In this document: positions 23,337 to 35,469 of the stretch, in pieces
Layout of the letters: each line of letters begins with the position of its first letter
Numbering within the stretch: position 1 is the first letter of the stretch
Origin: Silurus meridionalis
Taxonomy: Eukaryota > Chordata > Actinopteri > Siluriformes > Siluridae
Assembly (NCBI RefSeq): GCF_014805685.1
Contig: NC_060892.1
Span: forward strand, 5,940,490 to 6,004,489
Length of the DNA: 64,000 nt
Direction of reading: 5' to 3'
Notes under the pieces: model-generated
The model's database searches: none
Told to the model about the DNA's origin: nothing
What the model saw: the letters and a program-made list of their open reading frames with translations, nothing else
Translations under genes and position numbers: made by a program

Positions 23337-23935
23337 AATTGCACAATTCCAGGAATTTTTAAGATTGAAAACTTTTATTGGGATTAAACGGAAATGTATG
23401 GGATAACGAAGGATAATTTTGGTTCAAACAACCAGATTTAATGCAATTTCAGTGGAATTTCTATCCTGCACATTCATCAATTACATGCACACAGCACACT
23501 TACTGCAGGTTTACTGAGGCCACGCCCTCTACATGCACTGTGCATTCCTCCATAACACACATCATTTGTGTACACAAAATAACTTTGCACAAATTTATGT
23601 TTAAAACTTCCTTGTGCTGTGTGTAAGCTATTGTGCAACAAAATAAGAATTAAATAAAAAATGTAATAAAAAAAAACATTGTATCCGTTTGCATGAATTT
23701 AGCTAATGACCAAACAAAATATTTATATATATGTTTGTGTATGATACAGTTTATATACATTTCCAAAATTTCAAATGAGTTCCCATAAATTCCTGGTAAG
23801 TTTCCAACTTAGAATATTTTTTAAATTCCCTAGATGAAGTTCTCATGAAAAACTTACGGAAATTTAACGGAAAATCTCCACCCATTTGCATCCCTACTAG
23901 ATATGGAGTACCCGACTCTGATACTGAATGTAGGC
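23337..23935. repeat. Decayed DNA-transposon-like sequence
   Basis: The two sides hold related words in opposite orientation (CAATTCCAGGAATTTTTAAG on the left, TTCCTGGTAAGTTTCC on the right) and a TTGCATCCCTA-like end, a pattern of worn terminal repeats. No reading frame is preserved. Confidence 0.35.
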
Positions 23936-24185
23936 TCAAAGATGCACTAGTCCTCAACACCAAGACACGTGTTAGTAAAAAGCCAAAAACAGCTTATTTA
24001 TGAGGATTTACTTCCTAAAATACGAATCAAATTGTAGACCTCAACGTTGCATTAAACAAAATCAACACAACAACCTCTTTAGCATGCCAAGTCGGTCAAA
24101 AAAAAAGACAAAGTAGTGAAGTGATCTTTCAAAAATGTATCTACAATTAACAATTTAAATTATAGTATCATGTCACTAAGTAATT

Positions 24186-25504
24186 GCATCAAGGATCGGC
24201 CCTGAGCCCTTTCCTGTTTGCAGTGGTGATCGACAGGTTGACGGACGAGGTCAGACAGGAGTGTCCGTGGACTATGATGTTTGTGGATGATATTGTGATT
24301 TGTGGTTAGAGTAGGGAGCAGGTTGAGAAAAGCCTGGAGAGGTGGAGGTATGTGCTGGAGAGAAGGGGAATGAAAGTCTGTAGGAGTGACAACATGGTGA
24401 TAGTCCAGCAGCATCTCTACTTCCATCCTGAGCATGTTCTACAGAGGGACCATCGAGAGCATCCTGAGCAGCTGCATCACTGCCTGGTTTGGGAACTGCA
24501 CCGTCTCCGATTGCAAGAGCCTACAGAGGATAGTGAGGACAGCTAAAAATATCGGAGTCTCTCTCCCCTCTATCAGGGACATTTACACCACACGCTGCAT
24601 CCACAAAGCCAACAGCATTGTGGACATCAGGAAAGTGTTTCCGAAGCATTCGGGCCGTCACATCCAGACTGTGCAACAGCTTTTTCCATCCCTGTGACTA
24701 CTCAACACACAGAACTGAACCGTACAAAAACACACACACACTCACTCAACTGTGTACAACCTGAACTCAACACACACTCATTACTCATTTCAATCCATTC
24801 CACCACCATTTATTTATTATTTATACTAAACTATATTATACCGTACACATGCTGTTTTTTTGCACCTCTCAACTGCTGCTACTGCTGTTTTTGCACTGCA
24901 TGGTGTTTGTTTACATTTACTCATGTTCATAGTCTTTCTAGTCCTCTTTGCACAGTACTGTATATTCAGAGTATCTTGTGTTATGCGTATTTGTCTCACA
25001 CTGTCTTGTGTTGTGTGTCTGTACTGTTTTTTGTCTGCACTGTTTGCACTCGGTTGCACTCGATGCACTTTAGGTAGCTTTATGTTGTGTGTTGTAGCTC
25101 TATGTTGTTTAGTGTAGCACCAGGGTTCTGGAAAAACGTTGTCTCATTTTCACAGTGTACTGTGTACCACTGTGTATAGTAGACATGACAATAAAAGCCT
25201 CTTGACTTGACTTGACTTGAGTAAGACAGAGTACATGTGTGTGAATGAGGGCAGTGGAGTGGTGTGGTTGCAGGGAGAAGAGGTGGAGAAGGTGGAGGAG
25301 TTCAGGTACCTGGGGTCAACAGTGCAAAGTAATGGAGAGTGTGTTAGAGAAGTTAAGAAAAGAGTGTCGGTGGAGAAGAGTGATAGCAGCAGTGATTTGT
25401 GATAGAAGAGTGTCTGCAAGAGTGAAAGGGAAAGTTTATAGGACTGTGGTGAGACCTGCGATGTTGTATGGTTTAGAGACAGTGGCATTGAGTAAAAGAC
25501 AGAA
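24186..25504 (+). mobile_element. RTE LINE fragment split by a younger LINE insertion
   Basis: The left part, 24186-24387, matches reverse-transcriptase motif B (ALSPFLFAV) and the motif C region (here FVDDIVI, where the longer copy has FADDIVI). The right part, 25219-25504, continues the same element from KTEYMCVNE onward. The insert 24388-25218 separates them, with GAGT on both sides. Stop codons and frameshifts make the reading frame dead. Confidence 0.88.
24388..25218 (+). mobile_element. Rex1/L2-like LINE 3' fragment with ACTTG-repeat tail
   Basis: The first 300 bases encode a broken C-terminal segment of a reverse transcriptase (FYRGTIESILSSCITAWFG, then CKSLQRIVRTAKNI). A long untranslated tail follows, ending AATAAAAGCCTCTTG and then three to four TTGAC units. 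The same tail is seen at 52195-52337 and, reversed, at about 41037-41380. Assignment to Rex1/L2 rests on the protein motif only. Confidence 0.75.
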
Positions 25505-25509
25505 GGTCC

Positions 25510-27290
25510 AGAAAATGAAAATGAAAGTCCAGAAGTACAAAATGTAAAAAATTAAATAAATAAACTGGAGCGGTCATTGCTCAATAAAATATAGTGGAGT
25601 AAGAAGTACAAATAATGTATCATAAATGTGTATCTATAAATCATTGCACATTCATAATAAAAAAATATCATCATCATCATCATCATCATTATCTTATATA
25701 TTTTTTGTCTTTATTTCCAGCAGCTGATCGTTGGGATAAACATTCATTCGAGGGGGAATTCGATTTGAAACAGCAGGGGGCGGTAGAGGACTAAAAATAT
25801 TAGCAAAAATTATTATGAAGAAATTTGAAAAGTGGTTAAATAATGACAAATATTGATAACTATAGACGTGTATAGACATACCAACTGCCGGTTATTTACA
25901 GTGTGAACTGTGTAAGACATTTCATTCATTACATGGACTCTATTAAAGTGTCAATCTATATTTGATTTTTTCTATTTTTGTCTGCAATTAGTGAATTTTT
26001 TTTTTAATGTGGGAAGTTGAAGTTGAAGGTATTTAAAATGTATTTGCCTTTGTCTATTAATGACATTATGACTATTAATTATTTCACCACAAAGCTGATG
26101 AGTTTTACATTATGTTTGTTCAGAGGCTGTTATTAATTTTCTAGAACAGCAGCTCTGACAGCAGTGAAGCTGCAAATCACAGGTTGGTTTTTGTTTCTAT
26201 GGCAGCAGCTTATTTACAAGGAGTCCAGATTAATGAAATAAAAACACATGATGAAATTTTAGTTCGGAGACATTTATTTGTGGTAGCATTTATGGAAGGA
26301 GTGACAGCGTTGTATAACAAGCAGAGGTCAATCTGTAACTTTAATACATTTTACAATCATTTAATCATGAATAAATTGCTGTGATAAAAAAAATGTAATA
26401 AATATGTAAGGTAAATTGAGTAAAAGCAAAAATGGCAGAAGATATATAACTTTAGAAGCAGTCCAGTATGGGAAGTCCACATACAGATGTTATATGATTG
26501 TTTATTTAATTAAAAGTGAAAGAAGGAAAGAAGAGAAAAGAATTAAATGATAAAATAAAATACATGTTGCATTTACGGGTCTGGATTCTACACCACTGGA
26601 TGAGTGTTTTTATCCAAATGAAGGACAGCCGTAACGGTTTTGTTCAATCATGTGGATAATCTCATTACTGAGACATGGAGACGCACTCTCCAGCTGCTGT
26701 GGGGTCCCAGCCATGTCCTCAGGCTGTAATTCTCTGTCTGTTACTCAGTCTGTCATATAATATTACCTTTAAATTAAAGTCTTCATTACATAAACACATA
26801 AAAATACAATACAAAAAAACCCGGGAGATTATAAAGGGAAAAAACTGATGAAAATGTATGGGGGTTTTGAGCTCTAAGATGAAGGCAAATATTATTTACA
26901 TAATGACACTTATGTCTGATTAGTCACACTAATTTCTTTTTTGTAAATCCTCCAGGATTTTTACGCCATTCTCCATGTGATTGATCTACTTCTTTTTTTG
27001 TGGCCTGTGTATTGAATATCAAATAAACAAAATGTTACTGGCTTCAGTGAGCCAAACAATAAGTCTATTTGTCTGGCTGTTTGTCTCTCTGTCTCTCCGT
27101 TTCTTTCTCGCTCTCTCTCGTTCTCTATCTGAAAGCTGAATAAGATTTAACAGAACATGTACAGAAGTGGCTGTGGAGTGATGGTGGTCTCTGGTGTAAA
27201 TACGATCACTCTTATCACAGTGTGAATCTCATCTCTGTTAGAGGTGTTGCATGGAGATTTCACATTGTTAAAACACACTGACACCCCCCC
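25510..27290. other. Gene-free stretch between LINE fragment and satellite
   Basis: AT-rich sequence with a short (ATC)n run near 25670-25690. The piece at 26150-26400 (GGAGTGACAGCG, TTTATTTGTGG words) resembles pieces at 6950-7140 and 13780-13860, so it is probably an old dispersed element. No exon is supported. Confidence 0.4.
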
Positions 27291-27296
27291 CCAACC

Positions 27297-27298
<2 letters not shown>

Positions 27299-27345
<47 letters not shown>

Positions 27346-27362
27346 ACACACACACACACACA
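27299..27362. repeat. (CA)n microsatellite
   Basis: About 30 CA units with one interruption, immediately before the composite satellite. Confidence 0.95.
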
Positions 27363-27376
27363 GATGTGTCTGATTG

Positions 27377-27378
27377 TA

Positions 27379-27441
<63 letters not shown>

Positions 27442-27448
27442 TTATTCT

Positions 27449-27487
<39 letters not shown>

Positions 27488-27512
27488 ACATGACTGTATC
27501 TGTTTAATAGAG

Positions 27513-27595
<83 letters not shown>

Positions 27596-27662
27596 CTATC
27601 TATCTATTCATCTATCTATCTATCTCTCTCTCTCTCCACATGACTGTATCTGTTTAATAGAT

Positions 27663-27743
<81 letters not shown>

Positions 27744-27750
27744 TTATTCT

Positions 27751-27791
<41 letters not shown>

Positions 27792-27816
27792 ACATGACTG
27801 TATCTGTTTAATAGAT

Positions 27817-27889
<73 letters not shown>

Positions 27890-27895
27890 TTATTC

Positions 27896-27936
<41 letters not shown>

Positions 27937-27960
27937 CATGACCATATCTGTTTAATAGAT

Positions 27961-28034
<74 letters not shown>

Positions 28035-28059
28035 CACGTGACTGTATCTGTTTAATAGA

Positions 28060-28115
<56 letters not shown>

Positions 28116-28159
28116 CTCTCTCTCTCTCTCTCGCCACGTGACTGTATCTGTTTAATAGA

Positions 28160-28229
<70 letters not shown>

Positions 28230-28263
28230 ATCTCTCGCCACGTGACTGTATCTGTTTAATAGA

Positions 28264-28327
<64 letters not shown>

Positions 28328-28376
28328 CTCTCTCTCTCTCTCTCTCTCACCACGTGACTGTATCTGTTTAATAGAT

Positions 28377-28449
<73 letters not shown>

Positions 28450-28456
28450 TTATTCT

Positions 28457-28501
<45 letters not shown>

Positions 28502-28526
28502 ACATGACTGTATCTGTTTAATAGAT

Positions 28527-28599
<73 letters not shown>

Positions 28600-28609
28600 T
28601 TATTTATTC

Positions 28610-28649
<40 letters not shown>

Positions 28650-28672
28650 GTGACTGTATCTGTTTAATAGAT

Positions 28673-28719
<47 letters not shown>

Positions 28720-28765
28720 CTCTCTCTCTCTCTCTCTCGCCACGTGACTGTATCTGTTTAATAGA

Positions 28766-28825
<60 letters not shown>

Positions 28826-28869
28826 CTCTCTCTCTCTCTCTCGCCACGTGACTGTATCTGTTTAATAGA

Positions 28870-28939
<70 letters not shown>

Positions 28940-28973
28940 ATCTCTCGCCACGTGACTGTATCTGTTTAATAGA

Positions 28974-29045
<72 letters not shown>

Positions 29046-29161
29046 CTCTCTCTCTCTCTCTCACCACGTGACTGTATCTGTTTAATAGAATCTATCTATC
29101 TATCTATCTATCTATCTCTCTCTCTCTCTCTCTCGCCACGTGACTGTATCTGTTTAATAGA

Positions 29162-29229
<68 letters not shown>

Positions 29230-29257
29230 CGCCACGTGACTGTATCTGTTTAATAGA

Positions 29258-29325
<68 letters not shown>

Positions 29326-29353
29326 CGCCACGTGACTGTATCTGTTTAATAGA

Positions 29354-29431
<78 letters not shown>
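27377..29431. repeat. Composite (TATC)n/(TC)n satellite with conserved spacer, higher-order structure
   Basis: Seventeen times a (TATC)n run, usually followed by (TC)n, is capped by a spacer containing CTGTATCTGTTTAATAG preceded by CACGTG or CACATG. Units are about 75-150 bp. Diagnostic variants recur about 0.71 kb apart: the TATATCTCTCGCC junction at 28228 and 28938, TCACCACGTG at 28348 and 29062, TTATTCTGCTC at 27744 and 28450, and TTATTCCGC at 27889 and 28603. A block of several units was therefore duplicated as a whole. The array ends about 80 bases before the enc3 promoter boxes. Confidence 0.95.
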
Positions 29432-29509
29432 TCTGAAAACGGAAATTCAATCAACAATAATACAATATTAATCCTGTGGTCATTGTGATCGAATCCACGG
29501 CTTCTCTCT

Positions 29510-29560
29510 TGTGATTGGCTAAATATTTGCATATTCATCGAGGGGAGGGGTTAGGGGAGG
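29510..29560 (+). promoter_or_regulatory. enc3: enc3 core promoter boxes
   Basis: An inverted CCAAT box (ATTGG, 29514-29518), a perfect POU octamer ATTTGCAT (29525-29532) and a GAGGGGAGGGG Sp/KLF-like box (29540-29550) stand close together upstream of the non-coding exon. The start site itself is not visible. Confidence 0.55.
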
Positions 29561-29564
29561 CGCT

Positions 29565-29796
29565 CTCGGAGGAACACAGCTGTGCGAGAGGAGAAACTCA
29601 TACTGACTCTTCTACAGCTGAGAAAGAAAACGTGTCTTCTGATTTTCCTCTGCTTCTCCTTCTCCTTCGCCTTCTCCTTCTTCTCCTTCCACACCGGGGA
29701 ACGTCATGGTAACTGAAAGCAGCACTCCAAGCCAGTGAACACTTTCTAAACCGCGACAGTAACCGAATTGAACTGCAACAGGAAGAAAAGAAACAG
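29565..29796 (+). other. enc3: enc3 5' untranslated exon
   Basis: A pyrimidine-rich exon ends in AAACAG with donor GTAAGAG at 29797. The coding exon begins after acceptor TTTTAG at 31046, so the intron would be 1250 bases. ENC genes generally have a non-coding first exon and one coding exon. It holds an upstream ORF of ten codons starting at 29706 (MVTESSTPSQ). The 5' edge is a guess. Confidence 0.6.
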
Positions 29797-29830
29797 GTAA
29801 GAGCGTGTGATAGGGAAAAGTTCAGCGCGT

Positions 29831-29896
<66 letters not shown>

Positions 29897-30154
29897 AGGA
29901 CAGGGTTGTGTTAGTCTTTTTCAGCTGATCTCTCAACGTATATATATTTATATTATTTCTTGATTATGATGACACCAGCAATGAATGAATCATGATCCTA
30001 AAATAATAAACACAAACTAACTGGATAAGGGACCTATGTATGTATGTATGTATGTATGTATGTATGTATGTATGTATGTATGTATGTATGTATGTGTGAT
30101 TTCTGATCATTTTGACATTGTGGGGACATTTTGTTAGTCTCCATTAAATGTACA

Positions 30155-30209
<55 letters not shown>

Positions 30210-30331
30210 ACATATACATTTAACTTTAAGGAACCCTAAAAGTTTCCTTAATGTTAGATTTTAGTGCATGCATGGTATTAACTGCATTAATAACTGCTAA
30301 AGAAAAGTCCTCACAAAGATAGAAAGACAAG

Positions 30332-30362
<31 letters not shown>

Positions 30363-31046
30363 TGCAGGTGCACACACCCAATTATTTTGCGGTTAGTCTT
30401 CAATGCAAAAGTATGCTGGATCACACTCCAGTTCAGTTTTATTTTTGCTACATTTGCACCTGAAGCTTCAAACTTTCCACCTGAGATAAGCGTTAAAGTC
30501 AAGTATATTTCACAACAGGTGGGTAATGTTTAAGAACTTCTAGGATTTCCTCATGCCAGGAGAAAAAGCTGATCCTGCCTTCAAATTGATCCAAACTATA
30601 ACAGTGTAAAAGCTGTTCTTCTGCTGCCTCCCAGCCATACAATCTATCAACCATGAATTCTGCTTAAAAACTGATCTTTCAAATTGGAAAAAATATGTTG
30701 AACTGTCTGTTGTCTAAAAATTATCTTGTTCCTGTTGCACATCCTGGTGTATTGTATAAATATAGAGGTTGGTTTAACTGTAAAATACATTCCACTGACC
30801 TGCTCAGGACACTTTTTTGTATTTTATTTTATAAAACATATTTAAGTAGGCTTTAATAATGAATATAATTTTACAGTTAATATACACTTGACTCTACCCC
30901 ATGGTCTTTGTTTGAGAACCTCTGGTATAACCTATTAATTGCACATGCTGATCAACAGTCCATTTCCAGTTTCTAAATAAAGATATAATCTATGTATCAA
31001 TGGAATGTGTTGCTGTCCTGTTTACTCTTTTGTTTGTTTGTTTTAG
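29797..31046 (+). other. enc3 intron 1 with several microsatellites
   Basis: It holds (GT)n at 29833-29894, (TATG)n at 30035-30094, (TTA)n at 30157-30209 and a shorter (GT)n at 30332-30358. The rest is AT-rich and carries no recognisable exon. Confidence 0.6.
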
Positions 31047-31059
31047 ATTTTAGTCAAAG

Positions 31060-32829
31060 ATGTCAGTGAGTAGCCACGAAAACCGCAAATCCAGATCAAG
31101 CTCCGGCTCCATGAACATCCACCTGTTCCACAAAACATCTCATGCGGACAGTCTGCTTACTCAACTAAACCTTCTGCGCAAACGATGCGTCTTCACAGAC
31201 GTCGTGCTCCAGGCCGGAAAACGAGCTTTCCCGTGTCATCGGGCCGTCCTGGCCTCCTGCAGCCGCTACTTTGAAGCTATGTTTAACGGCGGACTCAAGG
31301 AGTCTCGAGACACGGAAGTCAACTTCCACGACTCGTTGCACCCGGAAGTATTAGAGCTTCTGTTGGACTATGCATACTCCGCCCGCATTATTATCAACGA
31401 GGAGAATGCGGAGTCGTTGCTTGAGGCCGGAGACATGCTGCAGTTCCATGACATCCGAGATGCCTCTGCAGAGTTCCTTGAGAAGAACCTGCACCCTTCG
31501 AACTGCCTCGGGATGATGCTCCTCTCTGATGCGCATCAATGCCAAAGGCTTTACGAGCTCTCTTGGCGAATGTGCTTGGCAAATTTCGCCACTCTTTACC
31601 GGACAGAGGACTTCCTGAACCTTCCAAAAGATCAAGTTCAGGAGCTGATCTTCAGCGAGGAGCTGGAAGTGGAGGACGAGAGTGTTGTGTACGAGGCAGT
31701 TATAGACTGGGTGAGAGCTAATATTGTAAGGAGACTCTCCGACTTGCCTGAACTCTTGCGCTGTGTCCGTTTAGCTCTTCTTCCTGAGATCTACTTGCTC
31801 AAAAATGTTGTCTCTGAAGAGCTCATCATGGGGGATAAAGTGTGTCGAGAGATTGTCGAAGATGCCATACGATGCAAGATGAAGATCCTCCAGAATGACG
31901 GCGTAGTCACTGGTTTCTGTGCTCGACCCCGGAAAGTCAGCCAGGCCCTGCTGCTCCTTGGAGGCCAGACTTTTATGTGTGATAAAGTGTACATGATCGA
32001 CCACAAAACGAAGGAGATCATGCCCAAAACTGACCTTCCCAGCCCTCGGAAAGAGTGCAGCGCCTGTGCTATTGGCTGTAAAGTTTACGTCACAGGGGGA
32101 CGAGGCTCTGAAAATGGTGCATCCAAAGATGTCTGGGTCTACGATACCTTACATGACGAGTGGTCCAAGGCTGCTCAAATGTTTGTAGCCAGATTCGGAC
32201 ATGGTTCTGCCGAATTGGACCAGGTCCTCTATGTTGTGGGAGGCCACACTTCTCTATCAGGCTCGTTTCCTGCTTCTCCGTCAGTCTCACTTAAACAGGT
32301 GGAACAGTACAACCCGCAGTCCAACAAATGGACTCTAGTTGCCCCTCTTCGGGAGGGCGTGAGCAACGCCGCCGTCGTAGGAGCCAAAAACAAGCTCTTT
32401 GCTTTCGGTGGAACCAGCATCAACAGGGACAAGTACCCCAAGGTGCAATGTTTTGACCCCTGCGAGAACAGATGGACGGTGCCGGCTACTTGCCCTCAGC
32501 TTTGGCGTTACACGGCGGCAGCGGCCGTTGGCAATCACATCATCGTCATAGGCGGAGACACAGAGTTCTCTGCAGGCTCGGCGTATCGGTTCAACAGCGA
32601 AACGTACCAGTGGACTAAATTCGTCGACGTCACAGCCAAAAGGATCAGCTGCCACGCGGTCGCCTCGGGGAACCGACTCTATGTGGTGGGCGGTTATTGC
32701 GGTGCTCAGAGGTGCAAAACGCTGGACTGTTACGACCCCTCGACTGACTCTTGGGACAGCGTTACTAGCATTCCCTATTCCCTCATTCCCACAGCATTCG
32801 TGAGCACCTGGAGATATCTGCCATCTTGA
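31060..32829 (+). CDS. enc3: Ectodermal-neural cortex (ENC) family BTB-BACK-Kelch protein, probably ENC3
   Basis: One uninterrupted exon encodes 589 residues, the same length as ENC1 and KLHL25 (ENC2). The BTB domain spans about 36-143 (FTDVVLQAG, FPCHRAVLASCSRYFEAMF), BACK about 148-250, and six Kelch repeats about 296-580 with GG pairs (LLLGGQTF, YVTGGRG, YVVGGHT, FAFGGTS, IVIGGDT, YVVGGYC). The C-terminus SLIPTAFVSTWRYLPS is typical of the family. Such proteins act as CUL3 ubiquitin-ligase adaptors, and ENC proteins bind actin and act in neural cells. Residues match ENC1 in some places and ENC2 in others, and the locus sits next to timm13 and tmprss9, so a third ohnologue lost in mammals is inferred. 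ENC membership is near certain; the number 3 is less so. The start MSVSSHENRK matches the family start, 13 bases after a good acceptor. Coding GC is far above the surroundings. Confidence 0.95.
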   Translation: MSVSSHENRKSRSSSGSMNIHLFHKTSHADSLLTQLNLLRKRCVFTDVVLQAGKRAFPCHRAVLASCSRYFEAMFNGGLKESRDTEVNFHDSLHPEVLELLLDYAYSARIIINEENAESLLEAGDMLQFHDIRDASAEFLEKNLHPSNCLGMMLLSDAHQCQRLYELSWRMCLANFATLYRTEDFLNLPKDQVQELIFSEELEVEDESVVYEAVIDWVRANIVRRLSDLPELLRCVRLALLPEIYLLKNVVSEELIMGDKVCREIVEDAIRCKMKILQNDGVVTGFCARPRKVSQALLLLGGQTFMCDKVYMIDHKTKEIMPKTDLPSPRKECSACAIGCKVYVTGGRGSENGASKDVWVYDTLHDEWSKAAQMFVARFGHGSAELDQVLYVVGGHTSLSGSFPASPSVSLKQVEQYNPQSNKWTLVAPLREGVSNAAVVGAKNKLFAFGGTSINRDKYPKVQCFDPCENRWTVPATCPQLWRYTAAAAVGNHIIVIGGDTEFSAGSAYRFNSETYQWTKFVDVTAKRISCHAVASGNRLYVVGGYCGAQRCKTLDCYDPSTDSWDSVTSIPYSLIPTAFVSTWRYLPS

Positions 32830-32846
32830 ATGTCACAGCCGGTTTG
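32830..32846 (+). other. Possible 3'-UTR splice donor of enc3
   Basis: GTAAGT at 32847 follows TTTG, 17 bases after the stop codon. An intron so close to the stop would not trigger nonsense-mediated decay. No matching acceptor was identified. Without splicing, the nearest AATAAA is at about 32958. Confidence 0.4.
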
Positions 32847-33105
32847 GTAAGTAGAAGTCAATTTTCACACCATCAGTTTTTATTTTTGATGTATATCAAG
32901 TAAAAAAAAGGGCTGGATAATGAAGGATTCCGAGCACTAATGAGTGCTGTTTGGTGTCAAATAAAGAAGAGAACTCAGTTAATAGCACCTGAAAGAAATG
33001 AAAAAGGGGCTAATTACAGGGCAGAGACTTCAGTCAGCAACAACAGAGTAAAGCTCAGGCCCATGCTTGCTGCCCTTCTCATCATAATGTAAAACACAGG
33101 AAATA

Positions 33106-33220
33106 TACACTATATTGCCAAAAGTTTGTGGACACCTGGTCATAAGTATGGTATGTGCTTTTTGAGCAACGCATTCCGCATTTTGTTCCAATTTGCTCTT
33201 ATAATTCCCTCCACACAAGC
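33106..33220 (+). mobile_element. Tc1-family left-end fragment
   Basis: CACTATATTGCCAAAAG and GTGGACACCTGGTCATAAG match the end of the family at 3051-3579. The remainder of the element is missing. Confidence 0.65.
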
Positions 33221-35469
33221 CAAGGATCTCTGCCTAAATTAAGTACAGTGCTTCATTAACATGTAGAAACATCCTGAACAAACTCGCTCAGGAGAGAAAA
33301 CAAACACGAACAAATGCCTGCACAAGAAGCCCCAAATAAGGTTCCGCTATAACAGGAAGTCGTTGAAATCACAGTACGGGTGAGAACAGCTGCCGGTTCG
33401 CCTTTGAAATGCAAAGCCTGTCAACTAGAGCAGCTCGAATTAGCATGTTTACCTAGAAGTGGATTCAAGAAAGTGAAATCATCTGTCAGAACAGGACTTT
33501 CAGTGTGGACTGCTTTTGTGTCTTAGGTTGAAACTTATTGCCACTTAAAAGGGTTCTGGGTAAAAAGATTTTCACTCACAAGAATGTGTCTGAGCAGGAG
33601 GTCTGAGCTAGTTGCCTTTTCCTAGTATTCGTGTAAAGTAGTAGTTTTTACGGTGGGTTGTTTTATGGGAAAGAGAATGTCAGAATGGTATCAGTTACGG
33701 AACAGGTTTTTCAGGCTGAGATCTTAGTCTTTATTCCGTCTAGTATAGATAAAGATCTTATTTTGTGTAAACAAAGCTCGAGCTTCTGTGGAAAGGCTGG
33801 ATGCACCACTTGCGCAATTTATTTTTTTTTTTTTTATGTAAGTGAGCTGTGCGTCACACTCGGCACTTCCGTTTTGACGAACGTTTCCTTTGGCACTAAT
33901 GTATCAGAAGCGCATTATTGTACGTTAACGCTAGAACGTGACCAAACGACAACGTTTTGGGTTTTTTTTTTTTCCTATCTACAAGTTTCGCGATTTTATA
34001 CAAATTTCGGAGATTAAATGGTTAGAATGGTTCCCTTTGACCAATCCTATGGTGCGGGTGGGCCAAAGTTTCTTTAGTTCCCCGCTATATACAACATCTA
34101 GTCAATTATTTAGTGGTTAAAAAAGATGTTTTAAAGAGAAATAAAGCTTGGCAGAGATCATCTCTCTGGTGAGTATACATGGTACAGTTTTATATATACA
34201 ATTGAAACATGTACAGCTATTGTAATAGCTTGCTAGTTAGTACTTTTAGAAAGCTAGTCTGAAGGGGGAAACAGTTGCTCAGTGGAAACCTCAGCTGCTT
34301 AGTTGTATAAGTGAGAGAATTGTTGCTCTGGATAAAGGTAAGAAATAAACAACAAAAAAACCCAACTAAAAATGACAAACAAATCCCACCCAACTGATAG
34401 TATATCCACACTGGATCTACATGCTGACCAGTGTCACTTGCTAGTGCTTTGTTCAAAATATATGGTAATTATAGCTGGCCCAACATGTGCCATCACTTTC
34501 CAAACTGTCTCACTGACACAGTTATACATTGCCCATTGGAATTCTTGTTAAAGGTTTAAGACGCTCTAAATCGGTGCGAGTTCACCAGAAGGCGTCGAAA
34601 CCGAAATGCACCCAAAAAGCAGCCATTTGCTTAACAATAAAACCTCAGAAACATGGTAGCAGATTGTTGTCCTAGTATCAACTTTTTATGGAAAGTGTAC
34701 ACTTTTCATCTTTCTGACTATTTACTATTCATTTTACTTGCACTTCTGTTCGGGAAATCCACTTCTTACAGGAAGTTTACAAAATTGTCTATATATCTGC
34801 AGCTTTCAGAGCTGCCCTTTCTGCAGTGCACGCTCACGCACTTCATACCGAGCCCTCGCGCTGTCTTTTGTCCCTCAGCTGGAAACAGATGGACGGGGTG
34901 GAGATGTACCGAAAGGGCCTCGAAATCCGCAAGCCTGCAGATGGTTTTTTTTTTTTATTTATTTTTTTTTTTTTTTGCTCTGTTGCTTTAATGTTTGCCA
35001 ATTCGGTGTTGATTTTTTTGCACATCATACTTACACCAAAGCAGAAAGGCACGCAGGCTGAGGGAGGAAGAAACTATATTTTTACTCTGGCCAGAAGCTA
35101 AGAACTAAAAATACCTTATGCTCCCAATGCTGTCAGCTTGAGAGAAAAAAAAACAACTCTCCTTCAAGTGTAAACAGGTCTGTTCATGTTAGCTGGAAAT
35201 ATCATACCTGTTTCATAAAGTGTGTACATATTTAAAATTCTCGTAAGTGTATCTTCACACATGTTCCAGTCAACCAAGATGTAAACATGAACAAGTTCCT
35301 AGCGGGGCATGAAACATTCCTAGCCTTATAATGGAGGTTATCCTAGTGTAAAACAAACGGCACATTTTACAGGTAGTATTTACAGATTTACAAACAGAAC
35401 TATTTATTGTAAAATGAATTAACCAGATTAAAAGTGAATTAAAAGTTCATTAAGACAAATACCATTGAT

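Noticed and set aside
24694..25117. Cys-rich frames in the LINE tail
   Set aside because: They lie in the 3' untranslated tail of the Rex1/L2-like insert, overlap each other on both strands and lack any motif.
27366..27797. Open frames of 87-143 codons reading YLSI repeats
   Set aside because: They are translations of (TATC)n and (TC)n microsatellites with no coding value.
27377..29431. CRISPR-like array (regular repeat with spacers)
   Set aside because: The intervening parts are simple repeats and the genome is eukaryotic; it is a composite satellite.
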